A DNA stretch of 64,000 nucleotides from Hsuehochloa calcarea (taxonomy: Eukaryota; Streptophyta; Magnoliopsida; Poales; Poaceae), in the NCBI GenBank assembly GCA_036346395.1, contig CM070604.1, positions 4,821,904 through 4,885,903 on the forward strand. The letters run 5' to 3'. Of the stretch, positions 31,170 to 41,698 are shown in pieces; position 1 is the first letter of the stretch, and every line of letters starts with the position of its first letter. The notes beneath the pieces were generated by a model. It was not told the origin of the DNA and ran no database searches. It was given only the letters and a program-made list of their open reading frames with translations. The position numbers and the translations under genes are program-made.

Positions 31170-33618
31170 TGGGATCATTCCACTTGGCTATTTCATTTGA
31201 AAAAATAGCCCTTCACGATAATCGAAGCGCATATAGCTAGCTTCCTCACTGGGTTCTTCCTCGAGCCTGATGCCATCTCCGAAAGGAGGCAACTCGTCAA
31301 ATTGATTATACTCTTCCTCATCCACGACATTCTCAACTCCAACAATACTTCTTTTTTCATGAAGAACTATGTGGCGGTTCTTATTTGCCGGGTCCTTTAC
31401 ATAAAAAACTTAAGTAAGATGCTTAGCGAGTACGAATGGTTCGTCCTTGTATCCGACACATTCGAGGTCCACAGTAGTGACGTTATACTTGTCGATCTTC
31501 ACACCCTATGAAAGTTTGACCCAATAGCACCGAAACAGGGGGATCTTGAAAAGTACATAGTCAAACTCCCAAATCTCCTCTACGAACCCATAGTAGGAGC
31601 TCAACTCGGTGGTATTAAACTGCTTGTAAAATACATTTATGCGGACACCATTGTTTTTTATTGTGTTCTTTCTATCCTGAGCTGTCGTATAAAATGTGTG
31701 CCCATTTATGTTGTATCCTTGCCAAGTCGTAATTATAAATTTTAACCCTTTTGCCAACCATGGCCGTATATCATCGCTTGATGACGGTCTCCCGATGAAT
31801 CACACCTTTAACTATTGTTGAACCAGCGGTTGTGCTATCTTTGGATTTTGTTGGTGTACCATATCTTTGTGCTCGTCGATGTATAGGGACACTTGGGTCA
31901 TGTGTTGCAAGACCGTGAAATGAGCTTGAGCATACGTGTTGAAATTAGGAGTGATTGTTTTCCTTCTGATGGTCCCAATACCCTCCAGCCTTCCCTCAAG
32001 ACGAGATAGAGACATACCTATCGGTTCCACTTGAGCTATGTAGTCGATTCAGAACTCACTGACCTCTTCATTTGCATAACCTTCGATGAAGCTACCCTCG
32101 TGCCGAGATCGATTCCATACATAGAACTTGAGAATTCCAATGTACATCTCGAACGGGTACATATGATGTAGGAACACAGGGCCACATTTCTTTATCTCTT
32201 TCACAAGGTGAATAATGAGAGGGAAATACATCTCTGGATGATATAGAGTCGTCACCACCTCGGCCAGTAGAGCATCTAGTCATTCGTGATCGATGACCTT
32301 CTGAGCAATTGAGTTAAAGAAATAACATAGCCTTATGAGTGTCACTCGGACCTTGTTCGGCAAAAGACTTCTAGTAACCGAACAGAACTTTCACATCATC
32401 TAAACTCTGGCACAGTTCCTTTTTCTCGGCCTTGGACATAGTGTAGCAAGCTGTGGGAAGGTACATTCGGCCTTTATCCGTCTCTTTCGGTGCGAACTTG
32501 GTCCTTATGTTCATATAAACTAAGTCACGCCTTGCATTGACACTATCCTTTGTTTTGTCACGAATGTTCTGTAAGAGACCAATCAAGCTATCACATACAT
32601 TCTTCTCTACGTGCCTGACATCGATGTAGTGACGAACTTCTAAGTGCTCCCAACAATGTAAGTCCCAAGAAATTGATCGTTTCTCTAAGATTTTGTTCTC
32701 ACAGATCCTCAATTTACGTCCCTTTCCAAGCACAATATCGATATCCTTAACCATATCATAGGCCTCTTTCCCTATAAAATCCCTTGGCGGTGAACCGTCC
32801 TCCTTATTTTTGTCGAATTGTTTCTTCATCTTGCGGTACGGGTGATACCTAGGAAGGAACCTATGGGGATGCATGTACACAGTTTTGCACAAGTTGTTCA
32901 GCCACACACTCTCGGTATCATGTAAGCAGTGTGGACATGCTTTGGCTCCTTTTGTACTGAACCCCGACAGGTTACCAATGGCAGAAAAATAATTGATTGT
33001 GCAGAACAACAAGGCGCGTAAAGTGAAATTCTCTCATTTGTACGCATCCCATACTTGTATCCTTCGTTTCACAGTGTCACAAGACCTTCCAACAATGGCG
33101 CTAGGTACACATCAATACCGTTCCCAGGTTGCTTCGGCCCTTAGATAAGTAGTGATATCAAAATGTACTTTCGCTTCATACACAACCAAGGAGAAAGGTT
33201 GTACATACATAGATTCACAGGCCAGATGCTATGTCCCTTCTCGCATCGCATAGCATCTGATCCAGATAGTCATCGTGTGACCTACCCTTATTGAAAGCAC
33301 AGTCCACATACGGTATATCGTTGCAGTCGCCCTCGACGATGTTAATACCTTCTGGTATAATCTGCTCTTCACCGTGACTAGTCCAACATGTATACTCCTT
33401 TTGAAGCCCCTTCGAATCAGGTGCCCTTCGATCTGCGTCGGGTTAGTAAACAACTTGAGATTTTCGCAATCAATACATGAACAATACATAAATTTTATTT
33501 CATTCTTCAATATATCCTGCTCAGCAACTCTTCTAAAAGCAGACACGACATCAATGTACTCTTCACTCATACGGTTCTCAACGTACATCCAACTTCGGTC
33601 CATCTGCGCTACGCACAT
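31170..33618 (-). pseudogene. CACTA transposase (TNP2-type) pseudogene
   Basis: Domains in order on the minus strand are as follows. A transposase-associated domain begins MDRSWMYVENRMSEEYIDVV (33,603 down), with the C..C finger 'FMYCSCIDCENLK'. The TNP2/Transposase_21 core is at 33,235-32,371 (MLFCTINYFSAIGNLSGF; CPHCLHDTESVW; WEHLEVRHYIDVRHVEKNVCD). DUF4218-like HPEMYFPLIIHLVKEIKKCG is near 32,230. DUF4216-like sequence follows (WQGYNINGHTFYT; YYGFVEEIWEFDYVLFKIP), and the acidic tail NVVDEEEYNQFDELPPF is near 31,290. Compared with the copy at 61,960 onward, about 640 bp are missing near 33,232 and about 117 bp near 32,374, and several stops interrupt the frame. It can no longer encode an active transposase. 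Confidence 0.85.
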
Positions 33619-33774
33619 AACAAAATAGATTAATGCACGTAACTACGTACTCTTCCTATTGACCAAACATACTACAAATTGAATAGCGATTAATCCAGGG
33701 CAAATATAAAGGATTACAGATCGTTACCCTTGAAGCTCATCACGAAGATCTCAAATATGTCACGAGATCTCTTC

Positions 33775-36700
33775 TGTCGGGGCCCAATTATGCAAATCTG
33801 GACCCTCTGTGTATTCTGCACTAGTCTAGGATCACGCTAGTGCACACAGTGTCAACATCGATGAAATTTCACATCCATACAACGAATATAATAGTAAACG
33901 AGTACTTTGAATAACAAATAACTGTTGCGACCTTAAGGTCGAGTTTTACATTTATTAAGCCATGCAAGGCTGACAATAAAGAAATAAACTGCGGCGGAAA
34001 CGAAGTAAACTCCAACGGAAATCCCATCAATCACCACAGGCAACCATCTGGGATCTAGACCTTAACGATCAGCACCTTCAACGAACTCCTCGAAAGCAGG
34101 CGAAGACTCCTCCACTTCTGTAGGTTTGGATGCAAGTTTTACAACAAGCGTGAGTACACAACGTACTCGCAATTCATACCACAGAATGCAAATTTATAGA
34201 TGCAGGCTTATTCCAATGGAATGACTTATGTGGTTATGTTGCGAAAAATGCAACATTTGTAATCGAATACAAATAATAGATTGAAAACATAATTCAAACA
34301 AATAAACAATAATAGTTTAACAGTTGTTCTCACAAAGACACAGCCTAAACAGATTATTCACACAGCCATATGATTTAGATCACACAGCTCCCTTCCCACA
34401 CATTTTATGAAAATCTACCCCTCGTGCGAAATTCCCGAGCATGTCCATGACCGAGGACGCAGCTATTCGAATAGATTTGGTTTAACACTCTGCAGAGGTT
34501 GTACACTTTACCCACACGATACAATCAGTGTTGCAAGCACTAATCATAACAAAACCGTCCTGCGATGTGACATATCACACCTCCAGCCCATCACACAGCT
34601 TAAAATACAACCTGAGTTGTCAATGCCAAGACTCCATAACTTACCAAGTTAGGCCCAGCCCATACTAGGCATGTGGTCGTACAGTAAGGCTCAGTTCAAT
34701 GGCGCACAAAGTGGAGTCCTTAATTGACCAAGGCAAGACTTCCAAATTTTTTTTTCCATATTCACACAGTTTAATATTCCAGCACACAGTTTAATATTCC
34801 AGCACACAGCTCCACCATTCACACAGAATCCACCATTCACACAGAATCCACCACTTGCCTCCGTCCAAATCTTTTCCCACCCTGTTGATTAAGTGCAACA
34901 CAAACCAGCAACGAGTAATAGCACACACACATACAGTTTCATCACACAGTTCCATAATCACTTAGTCAAGTTTATAATTGCAACTCACATGAAATGATGA
35001 CTCGTGGCATGGCTAAGCAGTCTAATCGTATCTAACCAACCCACATTGGTGTTATGATAATACCAACTAGTAATTAACCATCCAAGGGTGACAAAGGATC
35101 ATGGCATACAATAGACAAGGTGGATATAACAGATTGGATTAATAACTATACCAAAAGTATTTAAATAATTACTTGCAATAGAATGCAATACATTGAAACA
35201 AAGTATTTTGAAAACCAGGTTCAATATGATCAAAGGTATAACTTGCCTTCGAATAGGTCTAGACACTGGTCTTGATCTTGAGGTGCTTCTTCTTCTCCAA
35301 AACTTCCCGAAGTATCAACGTCTACTCGCAAACGAGACAAAAGAAACAAAAACAATTAAATAACAGAGGCAAAACAAACTGCAAAAATCAAATAAAGTTT
35401 ACCATTATATAGATCTTGATTTTATATGAATTTACAAATTTGAATGGGCTCAATCGGAGTTCAGATGCAAAAGATATGGGCTTTGGAAATTTAAAAATCA
35501 AATAAAACCCTAATTAGGATTTTATTGAATTTCCTGAATTGTTTTTATTAAAGAAATTGAATTATTACGCAATGCTTGCGTCAGCCGAATTAAAATAAAG
35601 AAATTAAAATCGCCTCGACAGTGGGCCCCACTGTCGACCTCTCGCTCACGGTGGACTCGGTCCACCGAGCCGAGGGTGCAGGGGGTGGTGGACTGCGCCA
35701 CGCGGCAGACACGCAGACGTGATGAGGCTGCCACACGGCCGGCCGAGGAGGTGGCACCGACGCGGCACCTACCGGCGCCGACCGCACGGGAGAAAGAGAG
35801 AGAGAGCTCGGCCGAGATTTGCCGTGGCGGCGACGGACGGCGACGGCCAGGTCGGTGGCGGAGGACAAAATGGGTCGCCGAGGAGACAATGAGCTCTTGG
35901 ATGTGGCGGGGCTTGAGAGGCAAGAGCTCACCGGCAGCGGCGAAGGAGGCGGCGGCGGTGACGAACTCCCGTTGCCGGACGGCGGTGAAAATGGCGATGG
36001 AGGTGCCCCCGGGCGAAGGTGAAGACGGCAAGACAAAGTTGGTGCTAATGCGCACCTAGTGGCGGCGGTGGCACGGACGCCGAGGGTCGGGAGGTGGCGA
36101 AATTTGTCGGCGAGCGGCCCGGCCGTTAGCGGCACGCCGCAATTGCGGCACGGAGAGTATGATTCCGGAGCCGAGAACTTAGGGTTTCGAAGGAGGGAGG
36201 ATGGGCAAAGCTTTGGGTGCGGGGCTCGGGCCTTAAATAGCCGGGGCGAGGGCGAATCTACGGAGGAAACGGCGGCGGGCGCGGAAAATTCGGAAGTCGG
36301 GCGCAGGGAGAGTCCGCAAGGACGGCGACGCAGACTTGGCATCGGCGGGGCCACCAGCAGCGAGAGCGAGGCGAGCGGGTGCAGTGTCAGCGATGGAAAC
36401 CGACGACGGGAGCGGGGCGAGGCGAGGCACGTCCGATCGAGGGACGGGACACGCGGCGTGCATCGGGAGGGGCTAGGCGGGCGAGCGGTGGGAGGCGGGC
36501 TGGGCTGGCTTGGGAATAGTGATGGGCTTCAGCCCATCTTTGTTCCGGAGTGATTTTAATTAGTTTTTCTTTTAAGAAAACCCAGAAAATGCAATTTAGC
36601 CAATAGAAAATAGCAAATGACTTTAGAAAAATTCCAGAAATTTCTAGAAAATATATCCAAGCATACAGAATCCAATTAAAATAAGTTTGGCCATTGTTGA

Positions 36701-36843
36701 TGTTGGAATTAAGCATATTAAATCATTTTGTCCATAAAGTCCATATTAAGCTTTTAATATAAATTCAAACAAATTACAAATAGTGAGATTTTCAACTAGC
36801 AACTAAATAAAAGATTTTTAAAGCCAAAAGTTGGGATGTTACA
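33775..36843 (+). mobile_element. Solo LTR, 3.07 kb, Ty3-gypsy (Tekay/Del-like)
   Basis: It begins TGTCGGGGCCC and ends GGGATGTTACA. The five bases before (33,770-33,774) and after (36,844-36,848) are both TCTTC, a perfect target duplication. No primer site, polypurine tract or coding domain lies inside, so it is a single LTR left by LTR-LTR recombination. Length and the GATGTTACA end fit the Tekay/Del chromovirus group (inference). The 35,600-36,540 part is very GC-rich and gives long spurious frames on both strands. The insertion is inside the 5' region of the CACTA element. Confidence 0.85.
35600..36545. promoter_or_regulatory. GC-rich island within the solo LTR
   Basis: About 0.95 kb is dense in CGGCGG/GCGGCG with many CpGs, bordered on both sides by AT-rich LTR sequence. 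Frames of 127-254 codons exist on both strands but are low-complexity Arg/Ser/Pro/Gly without domains. More likely the transcribed leader part of the LTR than a gene. Confidence 0.5.
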
Positions 36844-37111
36844 TCTTCCTATTGATCAACCTCTCTTTCTTCCTCCTTTCCTTCTCCTCCCTTCCTCTCC
36901 TTCATTTGACATAGTCAGAACTGAGGCTTAGTATAATATAAACAATATTATTTTACACAACATAGGACAAGTCAATGTATATATATACATGTTGCTTATT
37001 GTTCTATTGTAAATCTTAACTGCCAATAACCTCTGTGGATGATAAATCTAGCTAGCTATAATCGATCTCTCTATATTATAATCATATAATTAGGAGCAAA
37101 TACTAACCTTA

Positions 37112-37683
37112 GATCACCAAGAATAAATAGATCTATAAGCATACTTGCAAATCTATGGTATTTAATTCTTTCACCAAATGCCCCAGGACGACGCCTCCTT
37201 CAAAGCAACCTCATATCAGAGACAGATCTCACTATAAATAGATCTATCTAGAGTCAGGAGACCATATATTTAATTACGCATATCACATGCCATTCTTGAA
37301 AAGAACCGTCTGTGATACGTATCATAGAAGGTTTTAAATAACCACCATATGTGATAATCGTAGACCTCACGGACGATACTTAACAAGAACCATCTGTGAC
37401 ATTCAGAGACCTCACCGACGGTCTCTGAATTATCACATACAGTATTTATTCAAAACCATATTTAATAATACGTATCACATACGGTTCTTAACAATAATCG
37501 TATGATATGTGCCATTAAATATTTGGTCATCCATTCAGATTTAGATCTATCTGTAGTGAGAAATGTTTCTGATATATGTGCGTCTACTTCGAAGGAGGCG
37601 GTCGGCTCTGGGGCGCATTTGGTGAAAGAAATATCGTAGATTTTCAAGTGTGTTTGTAGATCTGCTATATGTTCTTGGTGATC
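37112..37683. repeat. Large inverted repeat 1 in the CACTA 5' region
   Basis: The left arm (37,112-37,250, starting gatcaccaagaataaatag) reappears reversed at 37,538-37,683 (ending gttcttggtgatc), about 140 bp per arm with moderate divergence. The 290-bp centre holds CACTA subterminal motifs. Confidence 0.7.
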
Positions 37684-37790
37684 GAATGTAAGTATTCCTT
37701 TGTCTCTGATGCGACTGCTTTGAAGAAGACAGCGACTAAGCCTAAGAAAGCAACCAAGCCCACCACGAATTATGATCTTTTTTCAGGGAA

Positions 37791-38134
37791 GGGTGTCGTC
37801 CATGCAGCATGAGGAGGATGGGACAGCAGCCACATCCAACTTCATCGAGTCTGCAAGTTCAAGAAGCATGACTACCAGGATAGCGCATGAAGATGCTATT
37901 TTGCTGGTATTCCTCCAAACAAAACTACAGGCCTCAGATGTGCCACGAAGCATGTAGAATCGCCTCCTCCTCATGCTGCTTGGGCACATCAGAGGCCTGC
38001 AGTTGTGTCTGGGGGAATGCCAGTGAAATAACCTCTTCATGCTCTCTCCTAACAGCCATGCTTCTTGAACATACATGCTCGATGTGGTTGCCCGTGGCTG
38101 CTGTCTCATCCTCCCCAGACTGCGTGGACGACCC
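37791..38134. repeat. Large inverted repeat 2 (near-palindrome) in the CACTA 5' region
   Basis: Two arms of about 170 bp meet almost without spacer near 37,961. Landmarks on the left: GTCGTCCATGCAG, GACAGCAGCCAC, TTCAAGAAGCATG, CAGGCCTC. Each recurs reversed on the right in mirror order. Both arms keep an open frame encoding similar peptides with LQASDVP and a HEE motif, so the palindrome is an inverted duplication of one exon-like unit. Confidence 0.8.
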
Positions 38135-38136
38135 TC

Positions 38137-38750
38137 GAAAAAGACACTTATCAGAGACGGTTCTTGTTAATAACCGTCTGTGATACACATTACCGACGGT
38201 TCCAATTACAAACCGTCTGTAGTAAATAAACATCACAGATTATTCTTGTTAGTAACCGTGTGATAAGTAGGGCCAATCCTGGAATTTTTTTATTTATTTG
38301 GCCCCCTTCTTCCCGCGGTTGTGGAGCGCAAGAGGTCATGGTCGTGGAGTGCATGATCGGTCGTGGTCGTGGAGCGTGGTCGTGGAATGCAGGAGGTCGT
38401 GATCGGGTAGCGCAGGTGGCTGTGGTCGTGAAGTAGCTAGTTTCCTGTAGTTGTATGCAAAATAGACTATTCATATCACCGATGGTTCCAACAATAAATC
38501 GTCTGTGATACAAAATTATCACAGATTGTTCTTGTTAAGAACCGTCTGTGATATTTCATAGATTGTTTTCAACATGAACCATCTATATGACATATGGTTT
38601 TCAACATGAACCATCTATGATATTACATCTTCACAAACAGTTTTTACCGTAGCTAGTCCGCAACCAATAACACAGACGTGCGCTAAACCCAAACCGTTTG
38701 TGATTGTATTCAATACTGACGGTTCTTGGATAGACCCTTTTGTAGTAGTG
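38137..38750 (-). repeat. CACTA subterminal repeat array and terminal inverted repeat
   Basis: AACCGTCTGTGAT and its reverse complement occur repeatedly (38,155-38,240, 38,255-38,270, 38,495-38,560, 38,690-38,735). The terminal CACTACTACAAAAGGGTC lies at 38,733-38,750 on the minus strand. A GGTCGTG-rich block (38,310-38,430) interrupts the array. Confidence 0.8.
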
Positions 38751-39002
38751 TATGTTAACCAGCTTGACATTGTAGTACTCAAGAACTTGCGAAAGGAACT
38801 TGTGTATCAGAAATCTGAGCCCGCACTCGATGTGGCAAAAAAAAACAGGGACTTTCCTTTCTTCTTTGCTCGGGTAATGCTCTCCAACTGCTGACGTCCA
38901 CCTAATCAGATTCTTGTCTGAAAGCATCCCGATCTCCTCCAAAACCTTGATCTTCTTCCCGCTTAGATCCGAAACAAACCACTTGGAGATCGAGTCCGAC
39001 AT
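38751..39002 (-). pseudogene. N-terminus of a Transposase_28-like gene, interrupted by CACTA
   Basis: On the minus strand an ATG at 39,002 opens MSDSISKWFVSDLSGKKIKV, then PVFFCHIECGLRFLIHKFL and VLEYYNVKLVNI, matching the start and core of the copy at 21,085. Homology ends at 38,751, exactly where the CACTA terminus begins. The codons after that (HYYKRVYPRT...) are CACTA sequence, so the gene is cut by the insertion. Confidence 0.65.
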
Positions 39003-39369
39003 GATTGGATGAGCGGTGGTCGGAGAAGGTTTTTGGGCGAAAAGAACAAAGAAGGTCGAAAGAGATCCTTCGTAGGAAGATGAAGAGGAAATTTAAGAGA
39101 AAATCTGACAGCATAAAGTCCTCTAGGCGGCGTGCTAAAGGGATTTTATAGCTAAAATTCCTTAACTGCAAAAATGAGTTACCCAAAAGTACAACAAACA
39201 CAAACCAATGTCCAATGGACAGAAAAACTCTTCGATTCCCAAGGTAGTTTCTCAACTTTAAAGTCAGTACAGACCACCTCATTTGTCATTACATTAAATG
39301 ACGGTCCGCCCGATATGACTTTTCATCGGGGGTTCACGCGACAAATTCATTTTAAAGTTCAGGGCTTGC

Positions 39370-40066
39370 TGACGAGGATTAAAATATCTATGTATTACTT
39401 TAAATACATAATAAAATACCATATATCTTCGTGGTCATAGCCCTAAGCCTAACGACCCCTGTGATCGTAATGATTCTAGATGTTACATAATGGGTACCCT
39501 GGTCATATGAGGTCCTGCACCCAATCCTCGACCAGATGACTACTCGTGAAAGCTTTGAACCGACACTTGGATCCGAATCCAAGTGTATTCTTTACCGTAT
39601 GTTGAATGAAACACATGACATATTTATTCCATACCACGCGATATTTCATGGTCCTAAGGCACTGATAATAACCACTATACGGTTGAGTGTCTCACTGATG
39701 CCAACCGACGACCAATTATTGTCTCATTAACTGTAACTGACCTTCCGACCAGACACGACGCTTCCAACAGGCGTCTTCTCCAGGTGTAACTGCCACATCT
39801 TCGATGGTTATTTAAAGACAGAACACGGAGGAACAAGAGCATCGGATTGAAGCATCACAATCGACATTAGATTTATGTTTCAAGCCTGATTCAATATCAT
39901 AGCTAACACTACGTTCAGTGTAATTAGGATTAGTCCACCGCCTTGTCGAAGGTACCCCTGTAAATGATCCAGTTCATAGCAATAAAGAGCAATCTCATTT
40001 TCTTCCAAGAACTCTTTGCCATTTTTTCTATTTTATTTTGTAAGATCGGCGACTCGATCGTCGACA
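39370..40066 (+). repeat. LTR-like repeat B, copy 1
   Basis: Runs TGACGAGGATTAAAA...CGTCGACA, about 700 bp, with a TATA-like 'ggttatttaaagac' (about 39,808) and AATAAAG (about 39,980). It is the same as 51,240-51,925 throughout, at moderate divergence. No target duplication or coding interior is visible, so it is a solo LTR or LTR fragment. Confidence 0.6.
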
Positions 40067-40199
40067 ATGACTCAGAATACTTCGTTTCTTCTCTCTCTCC
40101 ATAACTAGATCAAACATGATATCCGTAGGATGAATACGTGGGAAAGCAAAAGTCCAGATTCATCCTAATTGTTGCTTACAAACTCCAGATTGAATGATC

Positions 40200-40650
40200 C
40201 TACAAATTCCAAAAGTTATACCATACTGATCAGATTTCCTCTCTTTTCTGTTTCTATCCCTATGTGTGCACAAAAGCATTGATCAGCCTACCAAGCTAGC
40301 TACTCATCTTCCTACCATGGTAAGTGTGGTGAGCTTTTTATATCAAAAGCAGGCCTCTGGTTGTGTCCAATTTAATTCTCCTGCAGAAAGGCTGGCGCGA
40401 CATACACGCAGGTCCTGCTTGCTTCACTGAAATCAGGTGTTTTCTCTCACACACGGTGGCCATGCACGGCCACCGTGCGGCGTCACCTTCACCACGCGGT
40501 GGGCATGCTGCAGCGGGTACATGTCGCTCGTTAGTAAAGTTCCACACGTTGACCGTACGTTAGAGACATCATTTCTGTAAATACCACACACACTGAGTAC
40601 TATTTTTACAGATACGATTACAAATAACGCCAGAAGCTCTTCTTTCCCTA
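40200..40650 (-). repeat. Dispersed repeat family A, copy 4 (reverse), upstream of the ALOG gene
   Basis: The reverse complement carries the landmarks of copies 1 and 2: 'ggtaggctgatcaatgctttt', the CCGTGCGG block (40,455-40,510) and 'gtatttacagaaatg'. It ends roughly 300 bp before the ALOG TATA box. Confidence 0.65.
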
Positions 40651-40942
40651 GCTAATATCTTGTGGCGTATGCATCGCATACGTAGTTATGCACGCAAAAA
40701 CCTTATAGCAGCATGCACAAATACTGACATTGATGGATACCAATACATACATCAGGAGCCCTGTTGCACCTGCCATTGCCTTAAATGATTGGGGTCACCA
40801 CTCACCACCGATCGGTCTCCCTCCCTCCCTCCCTCTCCTCACTCACTCGGATCAACCCGTCCCCGTCCCCGTCCCCGCAAATTAAGCAGTTGTCTGCCCG
40901 ACGCCACCGCTCTCTCTCCCCCCTAACCAGCTTATCCTTGCC

Positions 40943-40948
40943 TATATA
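40943..40948 (+). promoter_or_regulatory. TATA box of the ALOG gene
   Basis: TATATA in 'cttgcctatatacgcgc', preceded by pyrimidine-rich tracts (40,820-40,845; 40,908-40,922) typical of grass developmental genes. Transcription would start near 40,975. Confidence 0.55.
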
Positions 40949-41144
40949 CGCGCACCCACCCTACACGTAGTCTCCTACTAGTCGTCGTCCTCTTCACCAC
41001 CACTCCCTGCGGTTGCAATCCAAAGCCAGCCATCCGTTCTTTCGCTAAGCTGCTCGCACCTCTCGATCGGTCTCTCCTTTTCGGGGTATGCTCCATCGAT
41101 CGGTGACCACCAGCGGAGGCGGCAGCACGTGCTCGAGTCGCCAG

Positions 41145-41644
41145 GTGAGATGTGCGATTTCTGCTCTGTTCTTGCTCTGCGGCTAGCTGATTGCGCGGCA
41201 GGTCGCGTCGTCCTCTCAAATGCTCTCATCAGCTGAGCTGACGGCTCCGGTCCAGTGTGCGTGTGCGCGCGCTTGTCAGTTCTTGGCTGCAGCAGCAGCT
41301 GAGTTCGGATTCAGGCCGCCTTGGGATGCACTCTGGGCCACCGTACTAGCTCAGGACCAGATGATTCCCCACATTAGGAAACCCTAGCTCGTTCTTTCTC
41401 TTAGAAGCTAGCGGCAGCAAACACCAAGAAATCTCTAGTTTAATTTGTAATTTGATTGCACCACCACCGTCTCAAAATCTCTTGTCTTCTTTGGAAGATC
41501 GAACTGAACTTGCTGATGACTTGGCTTCTACAGTAACCATATATGAACTGAAGGATGCAATTGATGAGTTCAGCCGCTGCAGAAAAAAGCTGCTTTCGGT
41601 TTCAGGCCTTGTACTGACGGAGGGTCTCGCCTGCTCGCATGCAG
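41145..41644 (+). other. Probable 5'-UTR intron of the ALOG gene
   Basis: Donor CCAG|GTGAGA at 41,145 and acceptor CATGCAG| at 41,644 flank 500 bp of lower-GC sequence. Splicing would place the coding ATG 54 bp into exon 2 and would remove a short open frame near 41,452-41,667. Inferred from splice signals only. Confidence 0.5.
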
Positions 41645-41698
41645 ATCTGAGGTCATCGGGTGGGTAGCTCGGAGCTGAGGGAGAAGAGTGGGGAGGAC

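Larger units (their letters stand above)
31170..38750 (-). mobile_element. Decayed CACTA (En/Spm) transposon, minus strand
   Basis: The 5' terminus is at 38,750: on the minus strand it reads CACTACTACAAAAGGGTC, followed by many CAGACGGTT/AACCGTCTG subterminal motifs (to about 38,140, and again at 37,270-37,500). The transposase pseudogene lies downstream at 33,618-31,170. The 5' region holds two palindromes and a solo LTR. I found no CACTAC end on the left, so the 3' terminus is lost or unrecognisable. 31,170 is where TNP2-family homology fades, not a defined end. Confidence 0.7.

Noticed and set aside
35522..36553. Long frames on both strands (177, 254 and 164 codons)
   Set aside because: They lie wholly inside a solo LTR, overlap each other in opposite directions, and are low-complexity Arg/Ser/Pro/Gly without any domain.
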